DNA of 64,000 nucleotides from the NCBI RefSeq assembly GCF_009857595.1, contig NZ_WWCU01000012.1, positions 62,001-126,000 on the forward strand, read 5' to 3'. Shown here piece by piece: positions 19,793-29,925 of the stretch. The DNA is from Pseudoduganella aquatica (GTDB taxonomy: Bacteria; Pseudomonadota; Gammaproteobacteria; Burkholderiales; Burkholderiaceae_D). Both the position numbers and the translations under genes were made by a program. The first letter of the stretch is position 1. The number at the start of each line of letters is the position of its first letter. A model generated the notes under the pieces. That model was not told the origin of the DNA. It saw nothing but the letters and a program-made list of their open reading frames with translations, and searched no databases.

Positions 19793-21109
19793 TTAGTCGA
19801 GATTCTTCAACACCTTCGCCAACTTTCCGAACAACTCGTCAATATGCTTTTTCTCGAACACCAGTGGTGGCGACAGCGCGATGATGTCGCCGGTGGTGCG
19901 TATCAAAATGCCGTCCGCGAATGCCTTCTTGAACGCATTGAAGGCGCGCGCGCCGGGCTTGCCTTCGATGGGCGCCAGCTCGATGCCGGCGATCAGGCCG
20001 ATGCTGCGGATGTCGATCACGTGCGGCAGGCCTTTCAGCGAATGCACCGCGTCGGCCCAGTATTCCTGCAGGCCCTTGGCGTGCTCCAGGATGTTCTGCT
20101 CCTTGAACACTTCCAGCGTCGCCAGCGAAGCGGCGCAGGCCACCGGGTGGCCCGAGTAGGTGTAGCCGTGGAACAGCTCTATGCCGGCCGGCGCTTCCAT
20201 GAAGGCGTCGTGGATGAATTTCTTGGAGAACACCGCGCCCATCGGGATCACGCCGTTGGTCAGGCCTTTGGCGGTGGTCATCATGTCCGGCTCCACGCCG
20301 AAGTAGTCGGCGGCGAACGGCGTGGCGAGGCGGCCGAATCCGGTGATCACTTCGTCGAAGATGAGCAGGATGCCGTGCTTGGTGCACAGCTCGCGCAAGC
20401 GCTTCAGATAGCCCTTGGGCGGGATCAGCACGCCGGTGGACCCGGCCACCGGCTCCACGATCACCGCCGCGATGGTGGACGCGTCGTGCAGCGCGACGAT
20501 GCGTTCCAGTTCGTCGGCCAGGTTGGCGCCGTGCTCAGGCTCGCCGCGCGTGTAGGCGTTCTTCTCCAGGTTGTGCGTGTGCGGCAGGTGGTCCACGCCG
20601 GGCAGCATTACGCCGTAAGGCTTGCGGTTGCCGGCGATGCCGCCCACCGAGATGCCGCCGAAGCCCACACCGTGGTAGCCGCGCTCGCGGCCGATCAGGC
20701 GGGTGCGGCTCGCCTCGCCGCGCGCCTTGTGGTAGGCCAGCGCGATCTTGAGCGCCGTGTCCACCGCTTCCGAACCGGAGTTGGTGTAGAACACATGGCC
20801 GAACTTGTGGTTGCTGTACTCCATCAGCTTTTCGGCCAGGTCAAAGGCGGCCGGGTGGCCCATCTGGAAGGTGGGCGCGAAATCGAGCTGGCCTATCATT
20901 TCGCGCACCGCCGCCACAATCTTCGGCTGCGCGTGGCCGCAGGGTACGCACCAGAGGCCCGCCGTGCCGTCCAGGATGGCGTTGCCGTCCACGTCCTTGT
21001 AGTACACGCCTTCCGCCGACACCAGCAGGCGCGGGTTGGCTTTGAAATCGCGGTTGTTCGTAAACGGCATCCAGAAGGACGACATGGATGCTGGGCGGGA
21101 CTCGTTCAT
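19793..21109 (-). CDS. Beta-alanine (omega-amino acid):pyruvate aminotransferase
   Basis: A 438-residue class-III PLP aminotransferase. The Schiff-base lysine is in MMTTAKGLTNGVIPMG near residue 285, with FDEVITGFGR carrying the pyridine-binding Asp near residue 255 and YTNSGSEAVDTAL as the phosphate-binding loop near residue 110. The N-terminal SSFWMPFTNNRDFKANPRLL matches omega-amino acid:pyruvate aminotransferases. Expected reaction: beta-alanine + pyruvate to malonate semialdehyde + L-alanine. It is the first gene of the minus-strand pyrimidine block and is divergent from a MocR-type regulator. Confidence 0.93.
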   Translation of the reverse strand: MNESRPASMSSFWMPFTNNRDFKANPRLLVSAEGVYYKDVDGNAILDGTAGLWCVPCGHAQPKIVAAVREMIGQLDFAPTFQMGHPAAFDLAEKLMEYSNHKFGHVFYTNSGSEAVDTALKIALAYHKARGEASRTRLIGRERGYHGVGFGGISVGGIAGNRKPYGVMLPGVDHLPHTHNLEKNAYTRGEPEHGANLADELERIVALHDASTIAAVIVEPVAGSTGVLIPPKGYLKRLRELCTKHGILLIFDEVITGFGRLATPFAADYFGVEPDMMTTAKGLTNGVIPMGAVFSKKFIHDAFMEAPAGIELFHGYTYSGHPVACAASLATLEVFKEQNILEHAKGLQEYWADAVHSLKGLPHVIDIRSIGLIAGIELAPIEGKPGARAFNAFKKAFADGILIRTTGDIIALSPPLVFEKKHIDELFGKLAKVLKNLD

Positions 21110-21136
21110 GCATTTCTCCTTAATTTTTTACAAACC

Positions 21137-21238
21137 GTAAAAATCTTTACCAGTTGGCAAAATCATGGTGCAATAATAGTCAGCGGCTTCACTATGGCAC
21201 AGATACACAATCAGCAAAACCAGCCAACCGTACAGGTT
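21137..21238. promoter_or_regulatory. Divergent control region with two palindromes
   Basis: The 174-base AT-rich gap between the aminotransferase gene and the MocR gene holds two palindromes. GTAAA-N4-TTTAC lies at 21137-21150 and AACC-N5-GGTT at 21226-21238; each sits next to an ACCGTA element. MocR and TetR regulators, both encoded next door, use sites of this sort. The assignment is inference. Confidence 0.4.
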
Positions 21239-21283
21239 ACAAAAACAATACAGTTTTGATATAACTTTATTTGGAAACCAAGA

Positions 21284-22753
21284 ATGGATGAGCTAACGGC
21301 AGCGCAGGAAGCAGGCTGCGCCCCCGGCGAAGGCGGCGGCTGGCCCGTGCTGGCCATAGAGCGGACGCGCAAAGGCAGCCTGGTGGACCAGATCGTTTCC
21401 GCCATTACGGCCATGGTAGCCCGCCGGGAGTTGCGCATCGGCACAAAAATGCCGTCGGTTAGACAATTCGCAAAGTGTAATGGCGTGTCCACCTTTACAG
21501 TTGTCGAGTCCTACGACCGCCTGGTCACGCTGGGCCTGCTGTCTTCGCGCCGCGGTTCGGGCTATTTCGTGGCCCGCCAGGACGTGCCCGCCACCTTGCT
21601 GCCGCAGCCCCTCCACCCCGCCCCGGTCCACATCGACGCGCTCACGCCCGAGCTGTATTCCGGCGTGTCCGAAGCGCTGCCGGTGGGCGCGGGCTGGCTG
21701 CCGCCCGAGCTGTACGGCGAGGACACCATCCTCGACGCGGTGCGCCAGGCCATGCGCATTCCCGCCAACCGCCTGCGCGGCTACGGCCATCCGCTCGGCT
21801 TTCCCACGCTGCGCCAGCACATGGCGGCGGTGCTGAGCGACGAGCTGTATCCGGTGGAGCCGGAGCAGATCCTGCTCACGCACGGCGCCACCCACGCTTT
21901 CGACCTGGTGCTGCGCACGCTCACCAAGCCGGGCGACACGGTGCTGGTGGAAGATCCGGGCTACAGCAACCTGCTGTCGCTGATACGCCACCACGGCTGC
22001 ATCCCGGTCGGCATACCGCGCGGCGCGAATGGCCTGGACATGGCCGTGCTGGCCGAGCAGGCCAGGCTCCACAGCCCCAAGCTCATGTTCGTCAACACCG
22101 TGCTGCAAAACCCGCTCGGCACTTCGCTCACGCACGCGCAGGCGCACCGCCTGCTGGCATTGGCCGAGCAGTTCGACTTCTGGCTGGTGGAGGACGACAT
22201 CTACCGCGAGCTCACGCCGCGCGGCGAGGCTTCGCTGGCGGCCATGGACGGCCTGCGGCGCGTGATACGCGTGGGCAGCTTCTCCAAGACGCTGTCGCCG
22301 GTGCTGCGGGTGGGTTCCATCTCGGCCTCGGGCTCGCTGCTGCCCGAACTGCTGCGTGTGAAGATGCTGGCCGGGCTGACCACCTCCGAGATCAACGAGC
22401 GCGCCGTGTTCCACGCGGTGACCGCGCGGCCCTACAAGCGCATGGTGGAAAAGCTGGTCAGCCAGCTGGAGGAAAGCCGCGCGCGCAGCACCGAGAACCT
22501 GGCGGCGGCCGGACTGCGGCCGCTGGCCCAGGCGCGCGGCGGCATGTTCGTCAGCGCCGGCTGGGAGCAGGCGCCCACGCCCGAACTGAATGGCAAGACC
22601 ATCGCCGACCTGGCGCTCAAGTCCGGCATCCTGCTGTCGCCGGGCGAATTTTTCATGCTGCGCCCCTGCGCCAGCATCTGGTTCCGCTTCAACGCAGCCT
22701 ACAGCGACAGCGCGCAGCTGCGCCAGTTCCTGCAATCCGTCCAACCTCGCTAG
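21284..22753 (+). CDS. MocR-family regulator (GntR DNA-binding plus aminotransferase-like domain)
   Basis: A 489-residue fusion of a GntR winged helix (about residues 20-95, with IGTKMPSVRQFAKCNGVSTF and RRGSGYFVA) and a fold-type I PLP aminotransferase-like domain (about 125-489). The PLP lysine lies in the segment GSFSKTLSP near residue 338, and the acidic/tyrosine residues in LVEDDIYREL near residue 300 are kept. MocR proteins sense PLP-bound amino compounds and act on adjacent genes. Divergent placement from the beta-alanine aminotransferase makes that operon the probable target, with beta-alanine or a related amine as a plausible effector. Confidence 0.9.
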   Translation: MDELTAAQEAGCAPGEGGGWPVLAIERTRKGSLVDQIVSAITAMVARRELRIGTKMPSVRQFAKCNGVSTFTVVESYDRLVTLGLLSSRRGSGYFVARQDVPATLLPQPLHPAPVHIDALTPELYSGVSEALPVGAGWLPPELYGEDTILDAVRQAMRIPANRLRGYGHPLGFPTLRQHMAAVLSDELYPVEPEQILLTHGATHAFDLVLRTLTKPGDTVLVEDPGYSNLLSLIRHHGCIPVGIPRGANGLDMAVLAEQARLHSPKLMFVNTVLQNPLGTSLTHAQAHRLLALAEQFDFWLVEDDIYRELTPRGEASLAAMDGLRRVIRVGSFSKTLSPVLRVGSISASGSLLPELLRVKMLAGLTTSEINERAVFHAVTARPYKRMVEKLVSQLEESRARSTENLAAAGLRPLAQARGGMFVSAGWEQAPTPELNGKTIADLALKSGILLSPGEFFMLRPCASIWFRFNAAYSDSAQLRQFLQSVQPR

Positions 22754-22763
22754 AAAGTACGCC

Positions 22764-23435
22764 ATGCCAGAAGTGAAACTGAATATGGTTCCAGGCCTTG
22801 CTGCCGCGCCCAAGGTGAAGCGGCGCGTGATCAACCGCGACAAGCTGGAAGCGGACATCGCCGCCGTGGCGGTGCGCATGTTCGCCGAATGCGGCTACGA
22901 GGGCACGTCCATCGCCGCCATCGCCGAAGCGGCCGACATGTCCAAGCAAAACCTCATGTACTACTACCCCACCAAGCAGGCGCTCTACCAGCGCGTGCTG
23001 GACGACGTGCTGGACGACTGGCTGCAGCGCATGGAAAGCCTGGCCGACGAGGAGCACGAACCTGGCGAAGTGCTGCGCGCCTACATCCAGGCCAAGCTGC
23101 GCTTTTCGCGCGAGCAGCCGTGGGCGTCCAAGGTGTATGCGATGGAAATCATCAGCGGCGCGCAGCTGTACGGCGAGCAGATCAAAAGCCGCGTGGTGCC
23201 GCTGCTGCGCAAGGATATCGACGTGTTTGAGAAGTGGATCGCGGCGGGACGCATCGCGCCGCTGAACGCCACCCATTTGATCTTCATGATCTGGGCGATG
23301 ACGCAGTCCTACGCCGATTTCTCGGCGCAGATGGCGCTGGTGCTGGACAAGAAGCAGCTCACCCGCAAGGATTACGACGACGGCGAGGCCACCATCGTGC
23401 GCATGGTGCTGGCGACGATCAGCGCGCCCGGCTGA
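22764..23435 (+). CDS. RutR-like TetR-family regulator
   Basis: A 223-residue TetR-family regulator starting at the ATG 22764, ten bases after the MocR stop. The helix-turn-helix is YEGTSIAAIAEAADMSKQNL near residues 52-75. The C-terminal domain resembles that of RutR, the uracil- and thymine-sensing regulator of pyrimidine degradation in E. coli, with segments like SREQPWASKVYAMEIISGA and FMIWAMTQSYADFSAQ. Its location beside the reductive pyrimidine operon fits that role. It is co-directional with the MocR gene and overlaps the convergent PEP-CTERM gene by 17 bases. The ligand assignment is inferred from family and context. Confidence 0.87.
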   Translation: MPEVKLNMVPGLAAAPKVKRRVINRDKLEADIAAVAVRMFAECGYEGTSIAAIAEAADMSKQNLMYYYPTKQALYQRVLDDVLDDWLQRMESLADEEHEPGEVLRAYIQAKLRFSREQPWASKVYAMEIISGAQLYGEQIKSRVVPLLRKDIDVFEKWIAAGRIAPLNATHLIFMIWAMTQSYADFSAQMALVLDKKQLTRKDYDDGEATIVRMVLATISAPG

Positions 23436-24495
23436 CCGCGCTGCGGCGGCGGCCGAGCAGGCCCATCACGCCCAGGCCGGCGGCGAGCAGCGCCATGCTG
23501 GCCGGCTCCGGCGCGGCGGCCGAAGGACGGCCCGCCAGACCATTATTGCTGCCTGGCAGCGTGCCGGTAAAGCTCTGCAGGTGGATTTCGGCGCGCTGGT
23601 CCAGGCCGTTGACGTAGACGCCGCCTTCGATATTCTGGTTATTGGTCAGATAAGCGCCGGTGGCCAGCAGCGAGCCGCCCCACTGGCTGTTGACGGTGAG
23701 ATCGGTGGCGTTGTAGAAGTTCCACAGCAGCTGGCTGCCGTACTGCTGCGCCGAGCCGCCCAGGAAATTGGCGCCCAGGCTGGCGCTCTGGACGTCGGTG
23801 TTCAGGATGACGGTTTTGGCGCCGTTCAGGTTGAAACGGAACTCGCCCTTGGTGAACAGTACGGTATCGATGGCGGTCAGGTCGAACACGGCCAGGCCGT
23901 TCGCGTTGACCACCGCGTTGAAGATGGCCAGGTTGCCGTCGAAGGTCACGCTGCTGCCGGTGCTGCCCAGGGTTTTCAGGCTGGACGACAGGCCGCCCAG
24001 CACGCTGCCGAAGTTGGTGGAAGTCGATGCGGCAAGGTTGGCGAGCATGAGCTCGTCCGGCGTGGAAAGCTTGCCGCCGTTGAAGTTGTTGCCGCTGCTT
24101 GCCCCTTCCACATAAGCCTTGCCGTTCAGGTTGCTGTTGCTGGCGCCGCCCTTGATGACGCTGCTGCCCTGGTTGACGGTGGAGTTGCTCAGGCCGCCGC
24201 CGATCACGGCGCCCAGGCCGTTCACCTTGACGTTGCTGGCCGAGCCGGCCACGGTCAGGCCGGCGTAGCTGGAAGCCGGGGTGTCGTTGACGTGCTGCAC
24301 GTAGTCGCCGCCGGACAAGGCGCCGCCCACATAGGTGCGGCCGTCGGTATGCGAGCTGGACGTGGCGCTGCCCAGCACCACGGTATTAAACTGCTTCAGG
24401 ATCTCCATGGCCGACAGGGCCGTGGCGTGCGCAGCCGCCGGCAGCAGGCCGGTAGCGGCCAGGACGAGCGTGGTAAGAAGGGAGCGGAAAGGCAT
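23419..24495 (-). CDS. Choice-of-anchor A family exported protein with PEP-CTERM signal
   Basis: A 358-residue exported protein. It has an N-terminal signal peptide ending near AAAHA (about residue 25), a beta-rich Ser/Gly/Asn-rich body of the choice-of-anchor A type, and a C-terminal PEP-CTERM sorting tail (PEPASMALLAAGLGVMGLLG then RRR). PEP-CTERM proteins are processed by exosortase and often accompany extracellular matrix or exopolysaccharide. The start used is the ATG at 24493-24495, with AGAGG upstream; a TTG directly before it is ignored. It has no obvious metabolic link to its neighbours. Confidence 0.88.
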   Translation of the reverse strand: MPFRSLLTTLVLAATGLLPAAAHATALSAMEILKQFNTVVLGSATSSSHTDGRTYVGGALSGGDYVQHVNDTPASSYAGLTVAGSASNVKVNGLGAVIGGGLSNSTVNQGSSVIKGGASNSNLNGKAYVEGASSGNNFNGGKLSTPDELMLANLAASTSTNFGSVLGGLSSSLKTLGSTGSSVTFDGNLAIFNAVVNANGLAVFDLTAIDTVLFTKGEFRFNLNGAKTVILNTDVQSASLGANFLGGSAQQYGSQLLWNFYNATDLTVNSQWGGSLLATGAYLTNNQNIEGGVYVNGLDQRAEIHLQSFTGTLPGSNNGLAGRPSAAAPEPASMALLAAGLGVMGLLGRRRSAVSRAR

Positions 24496-24600
24496 CAATT
24501 TGACCTCTTTTGCAACTTTGATTGATTTGCATTAAAGTAACACTATGTGTAATTTTAGCACGATAGTGCCTTTTGGGAACTTAAATTAACCGGTAGAAAT

Positions 24601-25164
24601 ATGGCAAGCTTGCCCAAGATCACACTGAAAACCGAGCGCCTGGTGCTGCGCCACATCGAGGAGGCGGACGCGGCCGCCCTGTTCGGCATCTATTCGGACC
24701 CAGAGACCATGCGCTACTGGAGCAGCCCGCCGTGGCAGGAGCAGGCCCAGGCACAAGCCCACGTGGCCATGACGCTGGCCGGCTACGCGGACGGCTCCAT
24801 CTTCACCATGGGCCTGACCCTCCCGGCGACGGGCGAGCTGATAGGCGTGTGCCGTTTGCACCAGTTCAACCGCCAGAACCGGCGCTGCGAGATGGGCTAC
24901 ATCCTGTCGCGTGCGCACTGGGGCAAGGGTTATATGCAGGAAGCCATCGCGGCCACCATCAGCCACGGCTTCCAGGCCTTCGACCTGCACCGCATCGAAG
25001 CCGACGTGGACCCGCGCAACACCGCCTCGGCCGCGCTGCTCAAGCGCCTGCATTTCGTGCACGAAGGCCATTTGCGCCAGCGCTGGATCGTGGACGGCGA
25101 AATCTGCGACACCGACTTCTTCGGCCTGCTGCGCGCGGACTGGGAAGCGCAGCGCGGAACTTAG
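24601..25164 (+). CDS. GNAT-family N-acetyltransferase (RimJ/RimL type)
   Basis: A 187-residue acetyltransferase of the Acetyltransf_3 / RimJ-RimL type. It begins with TERLVLRHIEEADAAALFGI. The acetyl-CoA site corresponds to MGYILSRAHWGKGYMQEAI near residues 98-117, and the following segment HRIEADVDPRNTASAALLKRL is typical. The natural substrate may be a protein N-terminus or a small amine; the sequence does not decide. It is a free-standing gene preceded by an AT-rich stretch that may hold its promoter (TTGCAT-N17-TAATTT near 24526-24554, weak). Confidence 0.88.
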   Translation: MASLPKITLKTERLVLRHIEEADAAALFGIYSDPETMRYWSSPPWQEQAQAQAHVAMTLAGYADGSIFTMGLTLPATGELIGVCRLHQFNRQNRRCEMGYILSRAHWGKGYMQEAIAATISHGFQAFDLHRIEADVDPRNTASAALLKRLHFVHEGHLRQRWIVDGEICDTDFFGLLRADWEAQRGT

Positions 25165-25296
25165 CCGGCCCAGTCCGGCGCAATTCGCCGCCCCCTGCGC
25201 GCAGCTTATCCCGCAGAAATGCCGATTCGTCGGAAAGCGGCTGCGCCGCCCGGAGCCGCTTGATACATTGTGACCATACCAACCACGGAGGTCACT

Positions 25297-25560
25297 ATGA
25301 AAACCATCAACCGCACCATCGGCGGCGTGTTCCGCGAAGTAGGCCTGGCAGCCCAGCAGATCGGCCGCGCTTTCACCCGCGCCCTGTCGCGCATGTCCTG
25401 GCCTGCCCTGCTGGCAAGCTGCATAATGATGGCGCTGCTGCTGACCATTCTGCCGCTGGCGCTGACGCTGTTCGCCATCTTCCTGCTGCTGAAGATCGCC
25501 ATCGCGCTGATCGCCGGCCACAATGCCAGCAAGCACGTGCACGAGAACAAAGAGCAATAG
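25297..25560 (+). CDS. Small membrane protein upstream of LytS-type kinase
   Basis: An 87-residue protein with a basic amphipathic N-terminus and two closely spaced hydrophobic segments (about residues 36-54 and 56-72), then a short polar tail. The ATG at 25297 follows GGAGGT at 25286-25291, a strong ribosome site. It lies 43 bases ahead of the histidine-kinase gene in the same direction and is probably co-transcribed. No family is recognised. It could be an accessory membrane factor of the kinase, by location only. Confidence 0.7.
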   Translation: MKTINRTIGGVFREVGLAAQQIGRAFTRALSRMSWPALLASCIMMALLLTILPLALTLFAIFLLLKIAIALIAGHNASKHVHENKEQ

Positions 25561-25603
25561 GCAAAGCGCAACAAGCAAAGCAACCTGAGCAAGGACTACT
25601 GAA

Positions 25604-26530
25604 ATGGCATTCAGCCGCACCAAAAAAGGCACCCGCAGCCTGTTCGCTTTCATCGGCGAAGTGGGAGACACCGCCCGCACCCTGTGGTGGAACTTCTTCG
25701 ACTGGCTGGCCCAGGTTGAATGGCGAAAACTGGCCGTCATCGCCCTGGTGGCGCTGATGCTGAGCGCACCGTTCCGGCTCGGCGAATCGGTCGCGATGCT
25801 CATCGTCTTTTCGGTCGGCCTGAAAGTGCTGGCGGGCGGCAAGCGCCGCGCCGAAGGCGAGGCCCGCGTGGCCGAGCAGCAGGCCGGCACGGAAACGCTG
25901 GAGCGCCGTCTGGTGGAAGCGCAAATGGCCGCGCTGCAAGCCCAGGTCGAGCCGCACTTCCTGTTCAACACGCTGGCCCTGATCGGCCAGCTGATCGAAA
26001 CCGATCCGCCGCAAGCGGCCAAGATCCACGCCCACCTGATCGATTACCTGCGCGCCACCCTGCCGCAGATGCGCGCCAAGGGCAACGGCACGCTGGGCCG
26101 CCAGATCGAGCTGTCGCGGGCCTACCTGGCCATCATGCAGGCCCGCATGCGGGAACGGCTGGCCGTGTCCATCGACGTGGCGCCCGACCTGCTGAGCGCG
26201 TCCTTCCCGCCCATGATGCTGCAGACGCTGATCGAGAACGCCATCAAGCACGGCCTGGAACCCAAGGTGGAAGGCGGCCGCATCGACATCCGCGCCAGCG
26301 CCAGCAGCACCGCCGCCGGCAATGTGCTGCAGATCGAAGTGCAGGACGACGGCGTGGGCTTCGACGTGCACGCCGGCGACGGCCTGGGCCTGACCAATAT
26401 CCGCGAGCGCCTGCGCCTGCTGTACGGCAGCCGCGCCCAGCTCATCATTGAAGCACCGCTGGACGGCGGCGCCCGCGCCATCATCCGCATGCCCTTCGCG
26501 CCAGACATTTTTGCCGGAAGCAAACTGTAA
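25604..26530 (+). CDS. LytS/AlgZ-type sensor histidine kinase
   Basis: A 308-residue membrane-bound kinase of the His_kinase/LytS class. Two membrane segments lie near residues 43-57 and 62-78. The phospho-acceptor His118 is in VEPHFLFNTLALI, and the ATP domain shows ENAIKHGLEP (N box), DDGVGF (G1) and GLGLTNIRERL (G2). There is no extracytoplasmic sensor domain of any size, so it may sense membrane state or need a partner, perhaps the 87-residue protein just upstream. Its stop overlaps the start of the response regulator by one base (TAATG). Confidence 0.92.
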   Translation: MAFSRTKKGTRSLFAFIGEVGDTARTLWWNFFDWLAQVEWRKLAVIALVALMLSAPFRLGESVAMLIVFSVGLKVLAGGKRRAEGEARVAEQQAGTETLERRLVEAQMAALQAQVEPHFLFNTLALIGQLIETDPPQAAKIHAHLIDYLRATLPQMRAKGNGTLGRQIELSRAYLAIMQARMRERLAVSIDVAPDLLSASFPPMMLQTLIENAIKHGLEPKVEGGRIDIRASASSTAAGNVLQIEVQDDGVGFDVHAGDGLGLTNIRERLRLLYGSRAQLIIEAPLDGGARAIIRMPFAPDIFAGSKL

Positions 26531-27288
26531 TGAAGACCCCGACCGCCATCATCGCCGACGACGAAGAGCCGATGCGCCAGCTGCTGCGCGCCCGCCTGCA
26601 CGAAGCCTGGCCGCAGCTGCAGATCGTGGCCGAGGCCGCCAACGGCGTGGAAGCCATCGCGCTGACCGGGCTGCACCAGCCGGACATCGTCTTCCTCGAC
26701 ATCCGCATGCCCGGCTTGTCCGGCATCGAAGCGGCGCGCATGCTGTTCAACCGCTGCCACATCGTCTTCGTCACCGCCTACGACCAGTACGCCATCGAGG
26801 CCTTCGAGCAAGGCGCGCTGGACTACCTGCTCAAGCCGGCCGGCGGCGAGCGCCTGAAGACCACTTGCGAACGGCTGCAGGCGCGGCTTGGCAGATCGCC
26901 CGACAATATCGAGCGCCAGTTGACGCAGTTGCTGGCGCACACGGCGCAGCGCAAGCCGCAGGAATTCCTGAAATGGATACAGGCCCAGGTGGGCACCAGC
27001 CTGCGCATGATCAGCACGCGCGAAGTGCTGTTCTTCCGCGCCGATGAAAAATACACGCGGGTGCAGACGCTGGAAGGCGAAGTGCTGATCCGCAAGACGC
27101 TGAAAGAGCTGGAAGACGAGCTGGACCCGAAAGAATTCTGGCGCATCCACCGCTCCACGCTGGTGCGCGTGGACGCCATCGCCGAAGTCAAGCGCGACCT
27201 GCGCGGCCGCCAGATGGTACGCGTGCGCAATTCGGACGAGGAACTCGAGGTCAGCCGGGGCAACACGCATTTGTTCCAGCAGATGTAG
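26530..27288 (+). CDS. LytTR-family response regulator (AlgR-like)
   Basis: A 252-residue response regulator with an N-terminal receiver (residues 1-120) and a LytTR DNA-binding domain (about 145-250). The receiver has the acidic pair D10/D11, phospho-acceptor Asp57 (FLDIRMPG), Thr82 and Lys102 (LLKPAGG). The LytTR domain has the typical FFRADEKYTRVQT and FWRIHRSTLVRVDAI segments. It is translationally coupled to the LytS-type kinase, so the two form a cognate pair. Its targets are not apparent from this window. Confidence 0.93.
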   Translation: MKTPTAIIADDEEPMRQLLRARLHEAWPQLQIVAEAANGVEAIALTGLHQPDIVFLDIRMPGLSGIEAARMLFNRCHIVFVTAYDQYAIEAFEQGALDYLLKPAGGERLKTTCERLQARLGRSPDNIERQLTQLLAHTAQRKPQEFLKWIQAQVGTSLRMISTREVLFFRADEKYTRVQTLEGEVLIRKTLKELEDELDPKEFWRIHRSTLVRVDAIAEVKRDLRGRQMVRVRNSDEELEVSRGNTHLFQQM

Positions 27289-27317
27289 CAAACGCGTACA
27301 CGCCGCACTGCAACAAC

Positions 27318-27346
27318 TTGCTCCGCTCCGGGTGCTGGTCTATATT
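27318..27346 (+). promoter_or_regulatory. Candidate sigma70 promoter for the VOC/SnoaL pair
   Basis: TTGCTC at 27318-27323 and TATATT at 27341-27346 are separated by exactly 17 bases and lie 35 bases upstream of the ATG at 27382. GGGGGAG at about 27371-27377 would serve as ribosome site. Confidence 0.5.
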
Positions 27347-27381
27347 ATTCGGACTAGCCTCACACCACTCAGGGGGAGCAC

Positions 27382-27813
27382 ATGTCCAGCATACCGAAGA
27401 ACACCCGCGCCACCATCACGCCGTGTCTGCGCTACCGCGACGCGCCCGCCGCCATAGAATGGCTGTGCCGCACTTTAGGTTTCGAGCGGGCACTGGTTGT
27501 TCCGAACGAAGACGGCACCATCGCGCATGCGCAGCTTAGCTACGGCAACGGCATGGTGATGCTCAGCTCCATCTTCAACACCGAGTTCGGCGAGCTCATG
27601 GCGCAGCCGGCCGACACCGGCATGAAGGTCACCCAGTGCTGCTACCTGGTGGTCAACGACGCCGACCTGGTGCACCAGCGCGCGGTCGACGCGGGCGCGC
27701 CCATCATCATGCCGCTCAAGGACGAGGCCTACGGCGGGCGCGGCTTCACCTGCCGCGACCCGGAAGGCCAGTTGTGGAGCGTGGGCACTTACGACCCGTG
27801 GGCCAGTGCATGA
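27382..27813 (+). CDS. VOC-superfamily protein (glyoxalase/bleomycin-resistance fold)
   Basis: A 143-residue single-domain protein of the vicinal oxygen chelate superfamily, close to the PhnB/YdeM-like group. It has two beta-alpha-beta-beta-beta modules: ITPCLRYRDAPAAIEWLCRT at the start and CCYLVVNDADLVHQRAVDAG in the second half. The C-terminal CRDPEGQLWSVGTYDPW is the usual metal-site Glu/Trp strand. Function within the superfamily (lyase, dioxygenase or drug binding) cannot be told. Its stop overlaps the start of the next gene (ATGA), indicating coupling. Confidence 0.87.
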   Translation: MSSIPKNTRATITPCLRYRDAPAAIEWLCRTLGFERALVVPNEDGTIAHAQLSYGNGMVMLSSIFNTEFGELMAQPADTGMKVTQCCYLVVNDADLVHQRAVDAGAPIIMPLKDEAYGGRGFTCRDPEGQLWSVGTYDPWASA

Positions 27814-28202
27814 GCGACGAACTGGCAATCCGGCGCGTGATCGCCGCATGGATGGAGGCGACCCGCGCGGGCGATGTGGAGAAGGTGCTCAAGCTGATGA
27901 CGCCGGACGCGGTCTTCCTGGTGGCAGGCCAGCCGCCCATGCATGGGCGCGACGGCTTCGGCGCCGGCCTGCGCGCGCTGCTGGCCACGCACCGCATCGA
28001 ATCGGACAGCACGGTGGACGAGGTGGAGGTTTGCGGCGACATGGCCTGGTGCCGCACCACGCTGGAAGTGCGCGTGCTGCCGCTGGCCGAAGGCGGCAAG
28101 GCCATGCGCCGCGCGGGGCATACCTTGTCCATCTTCCGCAGGAATAGCGAAGGCGCGTGGCAGCTGGCGCGCGATGCGAATATGCTGGCGCCGGTGGCGT
28201 GA
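27810..28202 (+). CDS. SnoaL-like/DUF4440-type protein
   Basis: A 130-residue protein with the NTF2/SnoaL-like fold, of the group annotated SgcJ/EcaC family. It starts MSDELAIRRVIAAWMEATRA, followed by LKLMTPDAVFLVAGQPPMHG and a beta-rich second half ending FRRNSEGAWQLARDANML. Members are small binding or isomerase-like proteins, usually of unknown substrate. It is coupled to the preceding VOC gene by an ATGA overlap at 27810-27813. The operon ends at an intergenic palindrome three bases downstream of the stop. Confidence 0.85.
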   Translation: MSDELAIRRVIAAWMEATRAGDVEKVLKLMTPDAVFLVAGQPPMHGRDGFGAGLRALLATHRIESDSTVDEVEVCGDMAWCRTTLEVRVLPLAEGGKAMRRAGHTLSIFRRNSEGAWQLARDANMLAPVA

Positions 28203-28204
28203 TT

Positions 28205-29863
<1,659 letters not shown>

Positions 29864-29883
29864 TGAGGAATCCTTGAGAACCT

Positions 29884-29910
29884 GGGGTCAGACCCATCGG
29901 GTCTGACCCC
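29884..29910. repeat. GGGGTCAGACCC inverted repeat (hairpin)
   Basis: Arms GGGGTCAGACCC (29884-29895) and GGGTCTGACCCC (29899-29910) with a 3-base loop, between deoA and cdd. It matches the hairpin at 19760-19787. No T-run follows on either strand, so it is not a simple intrinsic terminator. Confidence 0.8.
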
Positions 29911-29925
29911 GGCCCTTCGATGGTG

